Assembly: GCA_041394725.1 (NCBI GenBank)
Contig: JAWKHR010000054.1
Span: 1 to 41,556 of the forward strand
Source: JAWKHR01 sp041394725
GTDB taxonomy: Bacteria; Acidobacteriota; Vicinamibacteria; Vicinamibacterales; SCN-69-37
Reading direction: 5' to 3'
Length of the DNA stretch: 41,556 nt
Of this stretch, positions 1-7,653 are shown in pieces. Position numbers and translations under genes: made by a program. Each line of letters opens with the position of its first letter. The first letter of the stretch is position 1. Under the pieces are notes generated by a model. It did no database searches. It was not told where the DNA came from and saw only the letters and a program-made list of their open reading frames with translations.

Positions 1-378
1 CGGGCCAGGCAGTGTCGAGGGACGAGGCGGCGGTCACGGTCATCGGCGCTGACCGCCGCGGGGGCGCGCCGGTCCGGCGTGGGGCTACCGCAAAAGGCGC
101 GCCACGAATCCGCCGGGCGAATCGCGCCGGCGCGGGCACTCGCGGCGGCGCCGCTTGCGGGAATCCGGCAGGTTGCCGGGATTCCGCAGCCGCGCGCCGG
201 AAATCCCGCAGCGGACCGCGCCGACTCGCCGGGATGTCGTCAGCCGGACTCGTCCGGCGCGCGAATCAACGCGGCACGCGCCGTGCAATAGCGCGGGCGG
301 CGGCTGCGCCAGTGCGCCGTCGGCATGGTCCGGGCCGCGTGTCGATCACCGGCACCCGGACAGGAGGCACACGTCATC
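1..378. other. Leading non-coding stretch with a GC-rich hairpin
   Basis: I see no convincing gene here. The open frames crossing it have the Arg/Ala/Gly-rich composition of out-of-frame high-GC DNA. The only structure I can point to is an imperfect hairpin at 157-187: the arms GCGGGAATCCGGCA and TGCCGGGATTCCGC are separated by GGT and pair with two single-base bulges. A related copy of the right arm (GCCGGAAATCCCGCAGC) follows at 196-212. It could be the terminator of a gene left of the window or a small REP-like repeat. There is no T-tract to favour a terminator. The promoter of the cupredoxin gene must lie in the last part of this stretch, but I cannot place it. Confidence 0.35.
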
Positions 379-852
379 ATGAAGCGCCGCACCGTTCTCG
401 GTTTCGCCCTGCTGCTGGGACTCACGCTCACGAGCGCGCCGCTCGGCGCGCGGCAGGCCGCCCGCATCATCAACCTCACGGCCGGCGACCCGGTGAACAA
501 CGTGATGAACTACAGCGTGAAGACCCTCCGCGCGAAGGCCGGCGAGCGCGTGCGGGTGCGGCTGACGAACATCGGCCAGACGCCGAAGATCGTCATGGCG
601 CACAACTTCGTCCTGCTCAAGGAGGGCGTGGACCCGAAGGCGTTCACCGACGCGGCGGCCGCCGCGCGCGACACCGACTACATCCTGCCGTCGCAGAAGA
701 ACCAGATCATCGCCAACACCACGATGGCCGGGCCGGGCGAACGGGTGGAGGTGACGTTCGTCGTCCCGACCAAGCCCGGCAAGTACACGTTCGTCTGCAC
801 GTTCGCGGGCCACTACGCCGCGGGCATGTGGGGCGAGCTGATCGTCCAGTAG
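379..852 (+). CDS. Secreted azurin/auracyanin-like type-1 copper protein (cupredoxin)
   Basis: A 157-aa small blue copper protein that would act as a periplasmic one-electron carrier. An N-terminal signal peptide (Lys-Arg-Arg, then a Leu-rich core to about residue 24) precedes a mature beta-barrel domain. The copper ligands can be read directly: His75 in AHNF, then Cys140, His145 and Met150 in the C-terminal loop CTFAGHYAAGM. The Cys-x4-His spacing is azurin-like, but His is followed by four residues before Met, one more than in classical azurin. The ATG at 379 is preceded by AGGAGG (362-367), which settles the start over the longer open frame. The small gene at 885 follows after 32 bp and may be co-transcribed. 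The redox partner cannot be told from the window. Confidence 0.88.
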   Translation: MKRRTVLGFALLLGLTLTSAPLGARQAARIINLTAGDPVNNVMNYSVKTLRAKAGERVRVRLTNIGQTPKIVMAHNFVLLKEGVDPKAFTDAAAAARDTDYILPSQKNQIIANTTMAGPGERVEVTFVVPTKPGKYTFVCTFAGHYAAGMWGELIVQ

Positions 853-884
853 TGACACCGGCGACCACCTGACGGAGGCGTCGC

Positions 885-1118
885 ATGGGCCCGACCATCG
901 ACCGCGAGAAGGTCCTGACCGTCCTGCTCAAGCGGTTTCCCGAGGCGCGCCTGTGCGACGTCGCCGCCGCCGCCAACGCCATCGTCGGCCTCGATCCCGA
1001 GTACGACGTGGTGAGTCCCGCCCAGCTCGACCGGCTGGAGTGCGACGCCGGCGGCCGCCACTTCACCGCGCGCCACGTCGTCAACGGGGACCTGCGGATC
1101 TACCACCGCGTGAAGTGA
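885..1118 (+). CDS. Small conserved-looking protein of unknown function
   Basis: A 77-aa soluble, mixed-charge protein with no signal peptide or membrane segment. I do not recognise the family. An N-terminal helical half (residues 1-35, with an Ala-rich stretch) is followed by a segment containing YDVVSPAQL and ending in a strand-like ARHVVNGDLRIYHRVK. The ATG is preceded by GGAGG (874-878) at good spacing. The frame starts 32 bp after the cupredoxin gene on the same strand, so a shared transcript is likely. It could be a small regulatory or binding protein, but nothing in the sequence shows this. Confidence 0.55.
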   Translation: MGPTIDREKVLTVLLKRFPEARLCDVAAAANAIVGLDPEYDVVSPAQLDRLECDAGGRHFTARHVVNGDLRIYHRVK

Positions 1119-1139
1119 GCCGCGCGCCGGGGGCGCGCC

Positions 1140-3068
1140 TCAGCCGCCAATCCGGACGTCCTGGACCGTGCGCTCGCCGTCCCTGATGGCGATCGGGATG
1201 GCGGCGGCCGCCAGCTGGTCGAAGAACGTCGGATCATCGAAGTCGTCGGGCGTCACGTCGGTGAGGGCCGCCAGCAGGTAGTCGCCCGGCGGCAGGTCCC
1301 GCACGTCGAAGCCGCCGTCGGTGCCCGGCCGCGTGGTCGCGACGCGTCGCGACCCGGCCCGCCTGAGCGCGGGGTCGCGTGGAAACACGACGATCACGTA
1401 CTCCGGCGCGGCCTCGCCGGCCGGCGTCTGCAGCGACCCTGCCAGCTCGGTATGACGGTCGGTGATCGTGACCACCAGCCCCGCGATCGGGCCGCCATCG
1501 CGCACGGTCAGCGGCACGTCGAGCAGGTCCACGCCGTCGAGCATGGCGGACTGGAGGCGCCACTCCGTCGCCAGGTCCCCGGGGATCGTGTGGCTCAGGA
1601 GGTAGTCCCCCGGGCCCACGTCGGGAATCGCGAAGGCGCCGTCCGCCTGCACGGCGACCGGACGCACCACGCTGATCGCGCCGCCGAACATCGTCCCGTT
1701 GACCGATGACGAGCCACCGCCGGCCTCCGGCCGGAAGCCGACGAGCACGCGCGACAGGTCGGGCCGCCGCCCCGAGTCCGACGTGACCTCCACGTGCCCG
1801 GCGACCGTGGCGCCGGGTTGCAGCACCAGCGCGAGCGTCGTCACCGGCTGGCCGTTGACGTCCACGTCGGTCATCGCGAACCGATAGCGCGTCGCGTCGC
1901 CGGCCTGCCGCGCCGGCAGGATGCCGCCGCCGGTGGAGGCGCCGATGCCCATCGAGGGCGTCGTCGGGGCCTCGTCGCTCTCGCGCACGACGATGCGATA
2001 GCGGCCGGGCGGGACGTTGGTGTACCGGAACGCGCCTTCGTCGTCGCCCGCGCGCGACAGCGCCGGGCGCGAGCCGGTGAACACCGAGGTCGTCGGCCCG
2101 TCGATGATCATCGACATCTGCACGCGGCCCGGCGGGCGTCCGTCACCGCTCGTGACCGTGCCCGCGATCACCGCCATGCGGACGGGCGCCACGATGAAGT
2201 CGAGTCCGGCGCGCGTCTCACCGGCGGCGACGCGGAAGCGTTCGGCCTGGCCGTACGCCGGCGTGCCCGGATAGAAGGTGAGGGGGAAGCCCCACGTCGC
2301 TGTCTCGCCGGCCGCCGTGGGCTCACCGGCGTTCGGCGCGGCCGCGGGCGCGGGCGCCGTGCCGCGCTGGCGCAGCGCCGCCAGCAGCGCGTCCATCTCC
2401 GCTTCCTCGCGGCGGTCGAACGCGTCGGAGCGCTGGTCCATCGGGTTGGCGCCGATGACGTAGCGGCCGGGTGGCAGGCCGTAGACGCGGTATTCACCGC
2501 GGTCGTTGGTCCGGACCTCGGTCGTGGCCGCACCGGCGCCGGTCCCGGCCGAAGCCGTGGTGACGGATACCGCCATGACGGCGATGTTCCGCACGGGCCG
2601 GCCGCGTTCGTCCCGGACGACGCCCGCCAGCACCGCGCCATGCGTGAGGCGAAGCGTGGCCTCCAGGCGCCCGCCGGCCTCGAGCGCGATCGTCGTGCCG
2701 TCGCCGCCCGGCCGGCGCGCGCCGAAGGATCCGTCCAGGTACCCGGGTTTCGTCGCGATGAGCGAGAACCTTCCCGCCGGCAGGCGCTCGAGCTCGAATC
2801 GGCCGTCGTCGCCGGTCACGACCGAGCGGCTCTGGCCGAGGCCCTCGCCGCTGAGCGTCACGACGGCGCGCCGGACCGGCCGCGCCTCGGCGTCGGCGGT
2901 GAGCACGCGACCGCCGATCGTCCCGGTGCCGGCCGGACGCACCCGCGCGTCCCTGACCTGACGGGCACCGAGGTGGCCGGCACCCGCGAGATCCCACGCG
3001 CCCACGATCCCCAGCGCAAGCATGAGCGCGCGCGCGGCACGCCGGCCTCCGAATCCTCGGTCGCTCAT
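1140..3068 (-). CDS. Secreted carboxypeptidase-regulatory-like (beta-sandwich repeat) protein
   Basis: A 642-aa exported protein with an N-terminal signal segment (hydrophobic core from about residue 12, ending near GARQ). It is built from repeated beta-sandwich modules of the carboxypeptidase-regulatory/Cna-B type. Typical module starts are visible (GTIGGRVLTADAEARPV, AVLAGVVRDERGRPV, AVIAGTVTSGDGRP), as are module ends of the form LPPGRYVIGA, VPPGRYRIVV and LPPGDYLLAAL. There is no C-terminal TonB-receptor barrel, so it is probably a periplasmic or surface scaffold or binding protein; no catalytic motif is visible. The start codon at 3068 has a perfect GGAGGT upstream (complement at 3075-3080). 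It overlaps the stop of the preceding gene by 4 bp (ATGA), so the two are translationally coupled. Confidence 0.82.
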   Translation of the reverse strand: MSDRGFGGRRAARALMLALGIVGAWDLAGAGHLGARQVRDARVRPAGTGTIGGRVLTADAEARPVRRAVVTLSGEGLGQSRSVVTGDDGRFELERLPAGRFSLIATKPGYLDGSFGARRPGGDGTTIALEAGGRLEATLRLTHGAVLAGVVRDERGRPVRNIAVMAVSVTTASAGTGAGAATTEVRTNDRGEYRVYGLPPGRYVIGANPMDQRSDAFDRREEAEMDALLAALRQRGTAPAPAAAPNAGEPTAAGETATWGFPLTFYPGTPAYGQAERFRVAAGETRAGLDFIVAPVRMAVIAGTVTSGDGRPPGRVQMSMIIDGPTTSVFTGSRPALSRAGDDEGAFRYTNVPPGRYRIVVRESDEAPTTPSMGIGASTGGGILPARQAGDATRYRFAMTDVDVNGQPVTTLALVLQPGATVAGHVEVTSDSGRRPDLSRVLVGFRPEAGGGSSSVNGTMFGGAISVVRPVAVQADGAFAIPDVGPGDYLLSHTIPGDLATEWRLQSAMLDGVDLLDVPLTVRDGGPIAGLVVTITDRHTELAGSLQTPAGEAAPEYVIVVFPRDPALRRAGSRRVATTRPGTDGGFDVRDLPPGDYLLAALTDVTPDDFDDPTFFDQLAAAAIPIAIRDGERTVQDVRIGG

Positions 3069-5110
3069 CGCCGCACCTCCGCCACGCGAGGGGACACCGT
3101 GGCGTGGCCGCCCCAGTCCACGGTGACGCGCTCGGCGTTCGCGGCCGCGTTCGCCAGCCATCCCGGCGTCTGCCACGGCGCCGGCGTCGAGCCGGCCACG
3201 ACCGCCACGGCCGCCACGAAGTACTCCCCGGCCTGCAGCGACGCGAACGAGAACGAGCCGTCGCTTCCGGCCAGCGCGCTGCGCAACCGGGCGGGCTCGC
3301 GGCCGTAGTTCGTCCAGAGCCGTCGATCGACGGGGAACAGGACGACGACCGTGGGGGTGGCCGCCGCGCCTGGCGCGCCCGTTTGCACGCGGCCGTCGAT
3401 CTCCGCGGTCCGGTTCGTGAACGTGACCTGCACGCCGGCGTAGTCGTCGCCGCCGGTCGTGTCGAACGGCGTGTCCGTGTAATCGCGCCCCTGGTGGACG
3501 ATGGACTTGACGACCCATCCGCGCGCGAGCCCGCGCGCCTGGAGCAGGTACTGTCCGGGGAGCAGGCCGGGGATCTCGAACGCGTCGGCCGGCCCGTCGC
3601 CGCGCGGCGGCGGGTTCGGCTGGCCGAGCGACGGGTCGCCGTCAGCGGCCTGCGCGGTGACGCCGAGCACGGGCGGCGGCTCGCCCGGACCCGGCGCACC
3701 CTCCATCGTCACGCGTCCGCTGATCGTCATGCACGGGCGCAGCACGAGGCGCGCGTCGGTCACGTCGGTGGCGCCGGCGTCAATCGTCGTCCGGCCCCAG
3801 GCGCAGGCGTCGCCCGCGAGGTAGCCGCCGCTCCACGTCGTGAACTGCGTCCCGGCGGGCGCCGACGTGACCGAGCGCGAGCTGTAGCCGCCGGACGATC
3901 GGCCCGGCGGTCCGGGCAGGCGAAGCGAGCGAATCATGGAATAGGTCTGGTATTCGGCGAGCGCTGCCGGCGCCGTGAGCACGTAGCGGCCGGCGGGGAC
4001 GCCGAGCAGGACGAACGTGCCGTCGGCGGCGACGCGCGCGGTCGCCGCCTCGCTGCCCGGGCCGAGGGCGGTGAGGGATTCGGGCAGGAGTCGAAGCGTC
4101 AGCCCCGCGAGCGCCTCGGCCGGCCCGTCCACGCGGCCGCTGATCGACACGGTGGGCACGGGAGCCAGGCGCAGATCGGCGCCGTCGCGCTGTTCGCCCG
4201 CGCCGAGGGCGATCGCCGTCGCCGACTCGATCGTCGATCCGCCTGGATGGAAGGTGATCGGGTAGGCGGTGCGCGGGGCGCCCGGCGGAACGGGGTAGTC
4301 GCCGAGGATCAGCCGGGCTCGCGGGTCAGCGTCCACGGCATGTTCGACGGGAATCGGCGTCGTGATGCCACGGCTCGAGCGCTGCGCGGCGATGGCCGGC
4401 GTGATGCCGGCGATGGCCGCCGCGTCGGCGTCTCCCGGCACCGCAGCCTGCACCGAGGGCATGACCACGTAGTAGGTGCCGGGCTGGAGCCCGCCGATGA
4501 AGTACGCGCCGCGATCGTCGGTGCGGGTGATCGGGCCGCCGGCCAGGTACGACGTGCCCGCGACGGGCACGCGCGTCAGCAGGCGCACCCAGGCGCCGAC
4601 GACGGGATCGCCCGCCTCGTCGGTCACCACCCCGCCGATGGATCCCGCCGGCGTGATCTCGAGCCTGACGTCCGCCCGCCACTGGCCGTCGGCCAGGCCG
4701 AGCCGGCCGGGCGGCACGTCCGGATCGGCCGGATGGTCGAGGTAGCCCGCCGCGGCGACGCCCAGCGTCCAGGCGTTCGAGGCCGGCAGGTCGACGAACG
4801 CGAATCGTCCCCGGCGGTCGGTGAGCGTGGATGCGGGCCGGCGCGCCAGCGGGCCCGTGACGCTGCGGTCGAGCAGCGTCACCAGCGCGCCGCCGATCTC
4901 GAGTCCGGTCGTCTGGTCGACGACCGTTCCGGTGATGGCGCCCGTGCCGGTCGTGGCCGGCGCCTGCGCGAGGGGCTGCGACGGGGCGCGGCCGGGCGCG
5001 ACGGCGACCTGTCGCGCCGCGGAGGCTCCCGCCGCGGCCAGCCACAGTACGGTGACCAGGGCCATGACGTGGTGTGCGTGCATCGCCACCCCCGGGCGAT
5101 CTGAACCCAT
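3065..5110 (-). CDS. Secreted carboxypeptidase-regulatory-like protein, paralogue of the next gene
   Basis: A 681-aa exported protein of the same design as its downstream partner. A signal peptide (hydrophobic stretch MALVTVLWLAAAGASA) is followed by beta-sandwich modules beginning GAITGTVVDQTTGLEIGGA, SIGGVVTDEAGDPVVGA, SISGRVDGPAEALAG and TISGRVTMEGAPG. Several end in LQPGTYYVVM, VPAGRYVLTA or LLPGQYLLQA. I chose the ATG at 5110 because AGGAGAGG sits just upstream; a later ATG at 5083 lacks such a site. It ends with a 4-bp overlap onto the paralogue and is transcribed divergently from the ECF sigma operon across about 170 bp, so that sigma factor may control it. The function is unknown beyond an extracytoplasmic structural or binding role. 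Confidence 0.82.
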   Translation of the reverse strand: MGSDRPGVAMHAHHVMALVTVLWLAAAGASAARQVAVAPGRAPSQPLAQAPATTGTGAITGTVVDQTTGLEIGGALVTLLDRSVTGPLARRPASTLTDRRGRFAFVDLPASNAWTLGVAAAGYLDHPADPDVPPGRLGLADGQWRADVRLEITPAGSIGGVVTDEAGDPVVGAWVRLLTRVPVAGTSYLAGGPITRTDDRGAYFIGGLQPGTYYVVMPSVQAAVPGDADAAAIAGITPAIAAQRSSRGITTPIPVEHAVDADPRARLILGDYPVPPGAPRTAYPITFHPGGSTIESATAIALGAGEQRDGADLRLAPVPTVSISGRVDGPAEALAGLTLRLLPESLTALGPGSEAATARVAADGTFVLLGVPAGRYVLTAPAALAEYQTYSMIRSLRLPGPPGRSSGGYSSRSVTSAPAGTQFTTWSGGYLAGDACAWGRTTIDAGATDVTDARLVLRPCMTISGRVTMEGAPGPGEPPPVLGVTAQAADGDPSLGQPNPPPRGDGPADAFEIPGLLPGQYLLQARGLARGWVVKSIVHQGRDYTDTPFDTTGGDDYAGVQVTFTNRTAEIDGRVQTGAPGAAATPTVVVLFPVDRRLWTNYGREPARLRSALAGSDGSFSFASLQAGEYFVAAVAVVAGSTPAPWQTPGWLANAAANAERVTVDWGGHATVSPRVAEVRR

Positions 5111-5282
5111 CGTCGCCTCTCCTGACTGCTGCCGGCGTGTCCCCGACCTTAGACCCCGCGACCGGGCGCCCGGCCTCCGGATTGCCATAACCCCGCTGGG
5201 GCCCGTTCGTTTCGGGCACCGTCACGGGTTGCGCCAAAACGATCGCCGCGCGGCGGTGTTGTTGAGGGTAAGGTCAGCCACG

Positions 5283-5798
5283 GTGTCCGACGCTGAGGTC
5301 CTCTTCCACGCGCATCGCGAGCCGGTCTTCCGGTATCTCTGCCGGACGGTCGGGACGGCGGATGCCGCGCGCGACCTGACGCAGGAGGTGTTCCTGCGAG
5401 TCACGCGGTCCGTTCCGCCCGACGCCGGCCACGACGGCCAGCGGGCCTGGGTCTTCCGCATCGCGCGGAACCTGGCGCTGAACTACCTGCGCGACGGGCG
5501 CCGGCGTCCCGCGGCGGTCGCGCTCGTCGAGCACGCCGCGCCGGCGACCCAGGAACTGGCGGCGGCCATCGACGGCGCGGTGGCGTCGCTGCCCGATCTC
5601 GAGCGCGACGTGTTCCTGCTGCGCGAGTCGGCGGGCCTGAGCTACGAGGAGATCGGCCGCGCGTGCGAGATCTCGGCCGACGCCGTCCGCAACCGGCTGC
5701 ATCGGGCGCGCGTGCAGCTGCGCGACGCGCTCGGCACGACGTTCCGGATCCAGCGCCAGCGCGGCGTCCGCCTGGCGCGGAGAGAGTCTGATGACTGA
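5283..5798 (+). CDS. ECF-type RNA polymerase sigma factor
   Basis: A 171-aa sigma-70-family factor of the extracytoplasmic function group, which redirects RNA polymerase to a small regulon. Region 2 is intact (HREPVFRYLCRTVG, DLTQEVFLRV, then AWVFRIARNLALNYLRDGRR). Region 4 is also intact: ASLPDLERDVFLLRESAGLSYEEIGRAC and the helix-turn-helix end ISADAVRNRLHRARVQLRDAL. The most likely start is the GTG at 5283. The frame is open much further upstream but with no family similarity, and a purine-rich GAGGGTAAGG precedes the GTG. The gene overlaps the next by 8 bp. Its partner is a single-pass membrane protein, so it is probably held inactive at the membrane and released by an envelope signal. 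The divergent secreted-protein operon is a plausible target. Confidence 0.85.
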   Translation: MSDAEVLFHAHREPVFRYLCRTVGTADAARDLTQEVFLRVTRSVPPDAGHDGQRAWVFRIARNLALNYLRDGRRRPAAVALVEHAAPATQELAAAIDGAVASLPDLERDVFLLRESAGLSYEEIGRACEISADAVRNRLHRARVQLRDALGTTFRIQRQRGVRLARRESDD

Positions 5799-6228
5799 TG
5801 ACCTGCAGGTAATCGAGGCGTTCGCCGACGGCGAGCGCGTGGACGCGGAGGCCCTGATGGCGGCACTGGCGGACGCGCGTGGTCGCGCGCACTTCGTGGA
5901 CGTGCTCGTGCTCCGCGAACTGGTCGATCCCAGGGCCGGCGTGGGACTCCCGGTGAGCGGCCGGGGCGGGGAGGTGGTGCGGTCGGGAGCGTCCTGGTCG
6001 TCGCGGTTCGTCGCCGTGGCCGCGGCCGCCGCGCTCGTCGTCAGCCTCGGCGCGGGTTTCGCGGTCGGCTGGGGCCTCGCGGGACGTGCGGCCGCAGGCC
6101 GCGGCGGCGCGCCCGCGTCCGCCACGCCCGCCGGCACCCCGCTGCCGCCGATCGAGGCGCCGGCGCCCACGCGGGTCATCCGCTTCGAGCCGGGTGTGGA
6201 CTGGACCGAAGGTACCGGAGGCGATTGA
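5791..6228 (+). CDS. Single-pass membrane protein, likely anti-sigma factor
   Basis: A 145-aa protein. It has an acidic, Ala-rich cytoplasmic N-terminus (residues 1-70), one membrane helix at about residues 73-97 (VAVAAAAALVVSLGAGFAVGWGLAG) and a short Pro/Ala-rich outer tail. Its start overlaps the end of the ECF sigma gene (ATGACTGA), the usual arrangement for an anti-sigma factor. GGAGAGAG lies upstream. I do not see a zinc-binding HxxxCxxC anti-sigma motif, so the role is inferred from topology and position. The tail (PIEAPAPTRVIRFEPGVDW) has no domain I recognise. The next gene starts 2 bp downstream, so all three belong to one transcript. Confidence 0.68.
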   Translation: MTDDLQVIEAFADGERVDAEALMAALADARGRAHFVDVLVLRELVDPRAGVGLPVSGRGGEVVRSGASWSSRFVAVAAAAALVVSLGAGFAVGWGLAGRAAAGRGGAPASATPAGTPLPPIEAPAPTRVIRFEPGVDWTEGTGGD

Positions 6229-6229
6229 G

Positions 6230-7504
6230 ATGACGATGCTGGTTCTCGCGACGGCGATGGCACTCGGCGCGGGCGTATCCGGCCCGTCAGGGCCGGCGGG
6301 GCCGGCAGGACCGGCGTGGCCCGCGCGTCCGGCTGACCGCGACCCGGGGCAGGTGCGCGTCGGCGCGCGCCTCGCCGGCGCCGAGGCTGGCGACGCGCGC
6401 ACCCTGCACGTGGCGGTCGAAGGCCTGGGCGACGACGGCACAGCCATCATCCGCGCGACGACGGGCGGATCCCCGGCCATCGACGCGTACCTCTGGAGCG
6501 GCGGCCAGTTCTGCAGCTGGAGCGCCGGGAGCGATCTCCCGCCGGCGACGCCGGCGATCGGCTGGCACGTCACGGGCCGGGCGACCGAGCAGGGACAGGT
6601 GGCGATCACGTGGGAGCGCGTCTGGGACGGCGGCGTGCGCCTGGCCACGCCGCCGCGCGGATCATCGCAGGTCGTGCTCGGCCCCGGCGAGGACCTCGAA
6701 GTGGATGGCCGCGCCGCGTCGGCCGACGAACAGGCGGGCTGCGGCGTGAAGCGCGCCCGGCTGGTCGTGCGATTCGGCCCGTCCGGAGCGATTCGCGGCG
6801 CCGCCGCCGGACGTCGCGTCGGCGGCGTGGGGGCCGGCGCGGGCGGCAGCGGGTCGGCCGGGCAGGCCGGCGGACGAGGCCGCGGGGCCAGCGCTCAGGG
6901 CACCGGAAGCGAAGCGGCCTCCGGCGGCACCGGCGTCTCAGTGGGCGCCGTCGGCGGCGGAAGCGGCCGCGGCTCCGCCGGGATGGCCGGCGCCAGCGGG
7001 TCCGGCGGATCGGGCCAGGCCGTACGCGAGCCGTTCGACATCGAACTGTGGCTGGTCCACCGCGAACCGCCCGGCGAGGGCGGGGCCCCCGGACGTGAAT
7101 CGGTCCAGCAGATCACGCTGGAGCGCGCCTCGGGCGAGGTGCCCTTCAGCTTCCCATCGGTTGACGTCGGCCGCAGCCCGTCGGGCGAGACACGCCGCGT
7201 CCAGGTGTTCGGATCGTTCGGTGTCCTGGGGCACGTTCATCCGCGGGAGTTCTTCGTGCACCTGGGCTGGACGATGCGTATCAACGGCGAAGCGGATCGG
7301 GTCGGTACCGGCGTCAAGCGCCTCGTGATGCCGGCGCCCGGCGATGTCGTCGAACTGGAGCTACCGACGCTGCGAGGAGAAGGGGCCGACGCACGGGCGC
7401 AGGCATCGGCGCTGGCGGGCCACGAGTTCGCGGTGAGGGTGAGGATTCGTCCGTCGGCCGGGGAGGCCCGGAACGTCCCTGGCCTCCCAATCTTCAATCA
7501 CTAA
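6230..7504 (+). CDS. Exported Gly/Ala/Ser-rich protein of unknown function in sigma operon
   Basis: A 424-aa protein with a short signal-like N-terminus followed at once by a collagen-like GPSGPAGPAGPAWPARP stretch. There is then a folded-looking domain (residues about 40-185, containing YLWSGGQFCSWSAGSD and two later Cys-bearing strands). Next comes a low-complexity linker of Gly, Ser and Ala (about residues 187-264). The C-terminal domain contains FDIELWLVHREPP and PREFFVHLGWTMRINGEADRVG. I do not recognise either domain. The ATG at 6230 has GGAGG upstream and lies 2 bp after the anti-sigma-like gene. The last codons (PIFNH) are already made of the CAATCAC-type repeat that continues downstream, so the natural end of this protein may have been altered by repeat growth. 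Confidence 0.7.
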   Translation: MTMLVLATAMALGAGVSGPSGPAGPAGPAWPARPADRDPGQVRVGARLAGAEAGDARTLHVAVEGLGDDGTAIIRATTGGSPAIDAYLWSGGQFCSWSAGSDLPPATPAIGWHVTGRATEQGQVAITWERVWDGGVRLATPPRGSSQVVLGPGEDLEVDGRAASADEQAGCGVKRARLVVRFGPSGAIRGAAAGRRVGGVGAGAGGSGSAGQAGGRGRGASAQGTGSEAASGGTGVSVGAVGGGSGRGSAGMAGASGSGGSGQAVREPFDIELWLVHREPPGEGGAPGRESVQQITLERASGEVPFSFPSVDVGRSPSGETRRVQVFGSFGVLGHVHPREFFVHLGWTMRINGEADRVGTGVKRLVMPAPGDVVELELPTLRGEGADARAQASALAGHEFAVRVRIRPSAGEARNVPGLPIFNH

Positions 7505-7640
7505 TCACCAATCACTCAATCACCCAATCACCAATCACCCAATCACCAATTCCCTTCCAATCGCCAATCCAAGAAATCGTCACTTCTCAGGAATCAATCA
7601 TCAATCACCGATCATCAATCACCGATATCAATCCCTCAAT
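7489..7640. repeat. CAATCAC-type low-GC simple repeat tract
   Basis: About 150 bp of irregular tandem units based on CAATCAC/CAATCACC (CAATCACTAATCACC, CAATCACCCAATCACC, ATCAATCACCGATCATCAATCACCG split by a less regular middle). Its AT content contrasts sharply with the roughly 70% GC surroundings. It starts inside the last codons of the Gly-rich gene and ends just before the convergent gltS stop. No hairpin is obvious, since the strand is almost free of G. It fills the junction between two convergent genes and could act as an intergenic spacer, a recombination-prone microsatellite or a binding array. Confidence 0.8.
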
Positions 7641-7653
7641 GGGCGCGCGTCGA

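Noticed and set aside
5185..5205. Small CCCC-GC-GGGG hairpin in the divergent promoter gap
   Set aside because: Only four to five pairs, easily expected by chance at this GC content.
7489..7640. Possible CRISPR array
   Set aside because: Units are only 7-8 bp, irregular and without unique spacers, and no cas genes are near. It is a simple repeat.
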